From: Acidobacteriota bacterium
GTDB lineage: Bacteria > Acidobacteriota > Thermoanaerobaculia > Multivoradales > Multivoraceae
Direction: 5' to 3'
NCBI GenBank assembly: GCA_029263415.1
Contig: JAJCXN010000039.1
Span: 1-64,000 of the forward strand
DNA: 64,000 bases
The notes beneath the pieces were generated by a model. It was not told where the DNA came from. It worked only from the letters and a program-made list of their open reading frames with translations, and ran no database searches. Position 1 is the stretch's first letter. Each line of letters opens with the position of its first letter. This document shows positions 62,270 through 64,000 of the stretch, in pieces. Made by a program: the position numbers and the translations under genes.

Positions 62270-64000
62270 CTAGGGATTCGTTGGCGCAAGTCGCTGGAGT
62301 CTCGACCACGCTCTGGGAGCGACCCTTGGACCATCATCGTGGAGGAAGCGGGCGCCTTCTGAAGCCGCGGCACGACGATAGGCATCGGTGGCCCGATCGA
62401 TGTAGCGCGGTCCGGCTTGTTCTAGGGCGACGCCGAGCCAATAGCTGACCGTGCCCATGCTCAAACCGTTGGCGGTGGTACCTGGTGTTTGCGACGCGTC
62501 GATCTGGCGTAGCGCTCGCACTGCTGCTTCAGCTTCTCCAGCGTTCAAGAGAATTGCTGCTTGATTGAGTTGCAAAACCCATTTTGGCCATCGGCTGGCA
62601 CTTTGCATTTCCCCGGCAAGAGCAGCAGCCAGGGCTGCTGCGACGCGACGCGGATCCGAGAGATCAATGATGGTAAAGGAGCGGCCGGTGACGAGCTCGG
62701 CTTCCATCAACTGGCCATCGCGTTCGATCTCGAGCGTGACCGTTTCGCCCGCCTCGAGTTTCAAGAACTCGATCGAGAAGAGGGCTTCGCTGTAGACCGG
62801 AACACCTCCGAGCGAGGTGATGGCATCGCCGAGCTGAAGGCCTGCCTTGTGTGCCGCTTTGTCGGCGACAACTTCAACGATGACGGGACCGCCGGCCAGC
62901 GGAGTATCGATCAGGGTAGCGCCGAGAGTTGGTCTTACAGGATCGAGTTTTGGTTGGAAAGCGGCGGCCAGAAGTTTCATCTCGTCTGGTTGATCCAGGC
63001 GAACGCGCCGCAGCTCTGGCTTCGAAGGGCCGGGAGCCGCGGGCCATATCCAGAGGCTCGCCTCGTTCGCGAGTAGATCGTCAGAGAGCACACCCAAGAG
63101 GTAGACCGAGCCGGGCATTTGCTCGTCCAGCGTTGACTGTACACGTGCCCAATCAATGGTCCCCTGCTCGGTGCCGCTGACCAGTTTACGCAGTTTCCCC
63201 GCGTTGATACCAAGGTCGCCGAAAAGGTTTCCCGCAGCATCTGCGCGATCTAGCATCGCCCATTGGCCCTCGGCTTGGAATGCATCGGCGAGGCCCGAGC
63301 GTAGTCTGCGTTTACCCACTTCGTCTTTGCCCAAGACCCCAAGCATGACCAAGGCGGGTTGCAGCCTTACGGTGACTGCAGTGGCGCGCCGATCGGCGAT
63401 ATCGATAGTGGTCTCAAAGCGGCCGAAGACGCCGCGGGTGACCGAGATCACGTAGCTTCCCGGTGCGAGCGGGAGCTCTGCCGACCCGGGGCTGGCACCC
63501 GCGAATGGGCGCACAGGCTTGCCGTCAAGAGCAACCTGCGCGTCGCTGGGCAAAGCGCTCAGAACGAGCGTGCCGGCCTCTTTCTCGAGTGGCACTGCGC
63601 CGAGGTGGACGTCGGTGAGGCCGTCGATCTCGACAGATGTCTCGAAGGTGCGAAAACCCGCCTTGCGCACCTCGACTCGGCGGCCGCCTGCGTCGAGATT
63701 GTCGATCCAGGTGAGTTCGGAGAACTCGCTTCGATCGTAGGCCGCGGCGTCGCCGCTAGCGATGAAGTCATCTCCTGCAACGCCACTGGTGAGCGCGCGC
63801 TCGACGCCGTCCACGAAAACTCTCGCATCTGAGGGACGCGTGCGGATGAACAGCACCGCGCTAGTGCGTTCGAGAACCGCTTCGACCATCTGCGCTTGGT
63901 CTGGGGCCACGTCGAAGGTTGAGGTCGATGATGTGAAGCCCGGTCGTTGGATGTTGGCAGAGTAGCTGCCAGCGAGTACCGCGACCGGTCCGGTATCAGT
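62270..64000 (-). CDS. PEGA/PDZ repeat protein, 5' end outside the window
   Basis: The frame is open from 62270 to the window edge, so the start is missing; GTG 63910 is only the first candidate inside. PEGA-type modules appear near the start (LAGSYSANIQRPGF, then LFIRTRPSDARVFVDGVERAL) and again (TLVLSALPSDAQVALDGKPVRPF, then APGSYVISVTRGVF). A PDZ domain follows (GPVIVEVVADKAAHKAGLQLGDAITSLGGVPV), then a TPR-like C-terminus (VLQLNQAAILLNAGEAEAAVRALRQI). Such proteins are secreted or membrane-anchored scaffolds; an N-terminal kinase or protease domain could lie beyond the edge. Confidence 0.75.
   Translation of the reverse strand, partial: TDTGPVAVLAGSYSANIQRPGFTSSTSTFDVAPDQAQMVEAVLERTSAVLFIRTRPSDARVFVDGVERALTSGVAGDDFIASGDAAAYDRSEFSELTWIDNLDAGGRRVEVRKAGFRTFETSVEIDGLTDVHLGAVPLEKEAGTLVLSALPSDAQVALDGKPVRPFAGASPGSAELPLAPGSYVISVTRGVFGRFETTIDIADRRATAVTVRLQPALVMLGVLGKDEVGKRRLRSGLADAFQAEGQWAMLDRADAAGNLFGDLGINAGKLRKLVSGTEQGTIDWARVQSTLDEQMPGSVYLLGVLSDDLLANEASLWIWPAAPGPSKPELRRVRLDQPDEMKLLAAAFQPKLDPVRPTLGATLIDTPLAGGPVIVEVVADKAAHKAGLQLGDAITSLGGVPVYSEALFSIEFLKLEAGETVTLEIERDGQLMEAELVTGRSFTIIDLSDPRRVAAALAAALAGEMQSASRWPKWVLQLNQAAILLNAGEAEAAVRALRQIDASQTPGTTANGLSMGTVSYWLGVALEQAGPRYIDRATDAYRRAAASEGARFLHDDGPRVAPRAWSRLQRLAPTNP

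Noticed and set aside
1-64000. CRISPR arrays, rRNA, tRNA genes or prophage modules
   Set aside because: None were found on reading both strands; the tandem arrays have no spacer-repeat structure.

Overview
The window reads as chromosomal DNA of a Gram-negative, GC-rich bacterium. Envelope evidence includes a TonB-dependent receptor, beta-barrel proteins, lipoprotein signals and periplasmic quinoprotein-type propellers. ECF sigma factors sit beside very large Ser/Thr kinases with TPR tails. A relic C-terminal tail at 29156-29305 resembles the ends of secreted Thermoanaerobaculia proteins as I remember them. Together these suggest an Acidobacteriota-like organism, but this is an inference and no rRNA or tRNA gene was seen. 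Many genes end in UGA, so UGA is a normal stop here.

Layout. 1-1015: truncated REP-associated (Y1/HUH) transposase and a three-unit REP-like repeat. 1016-3424: sulfatase-superfamily lipoprotein. 3604-4701 (minus): ResA-like redoxin whose active-site position is an in-frame UGA followed by a bacterial-SECIS-like hairpin; it is a predicted selenoprotein and the most notable find. 4780-5853: decayed IS91-type transposase. 6109-8139: hairpin and tandem repeat, then what looks like a stretch of integron gene cassettes (two attC-like sites; unknown protein, broken VOC gene, HAB-mutase-like membrane protein) with no integrase in view. 8583-12096: basic-tailed small protein, a nine-unit tandem repeat, and a tyrosinase fused to a VWA domain. 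12479-20000: propeller membrane protein, GGDEF protein, PadR regulator translationally coupled to a membrane/DUF2141 protein, a small membrane protein, a TonB-C-like protein, and an OmpR-type regulator with a degenerate receiver.

20104-24277: STN-type TonB receptor convergent with a FecR/ECF-sigma pair, a plausible cell-surface signalling unit. 24504-27620: tightly overlapping operon ApbE / DUF4266 lipoprotein / DUF3570 / TlpA-like thioredoxin, ending in a long GC hairpin shared with a convergent two-gene operon. 29293-30299: pentapeptide-repeat protein and cysteine-cluster protein, divergent; elsewhere these are usually one polypeptide. 30323-31105: SDR dehydrogenase. 31268-41802: Ser/Thr kinase, divergent from an ECF sigma factor, a second kinase, an outer-membrane barrel protein and a secreted protein.

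41837-64000 is mostly metabolic and housekeeping: PQQ dehydrogenase, VOC protein, nitronate monooxygenase, YadGH-like ABC exporter, propeller protein, GST, inositol-phosphatase-family enzyme, D-3-phosphoglycerate dehydrogenase, alpha/beta hydrolase, acyl-CoA dehydrogenase, DUF1015, ClpB and a DnaJ-type co-chaperone, 7Fe ferredoxin with a clear terminator, ThiO-like oxidase, and a PEGA/PDZ protein running off the right edge. Short-period tandem duplications recur in spacers throughout the window.
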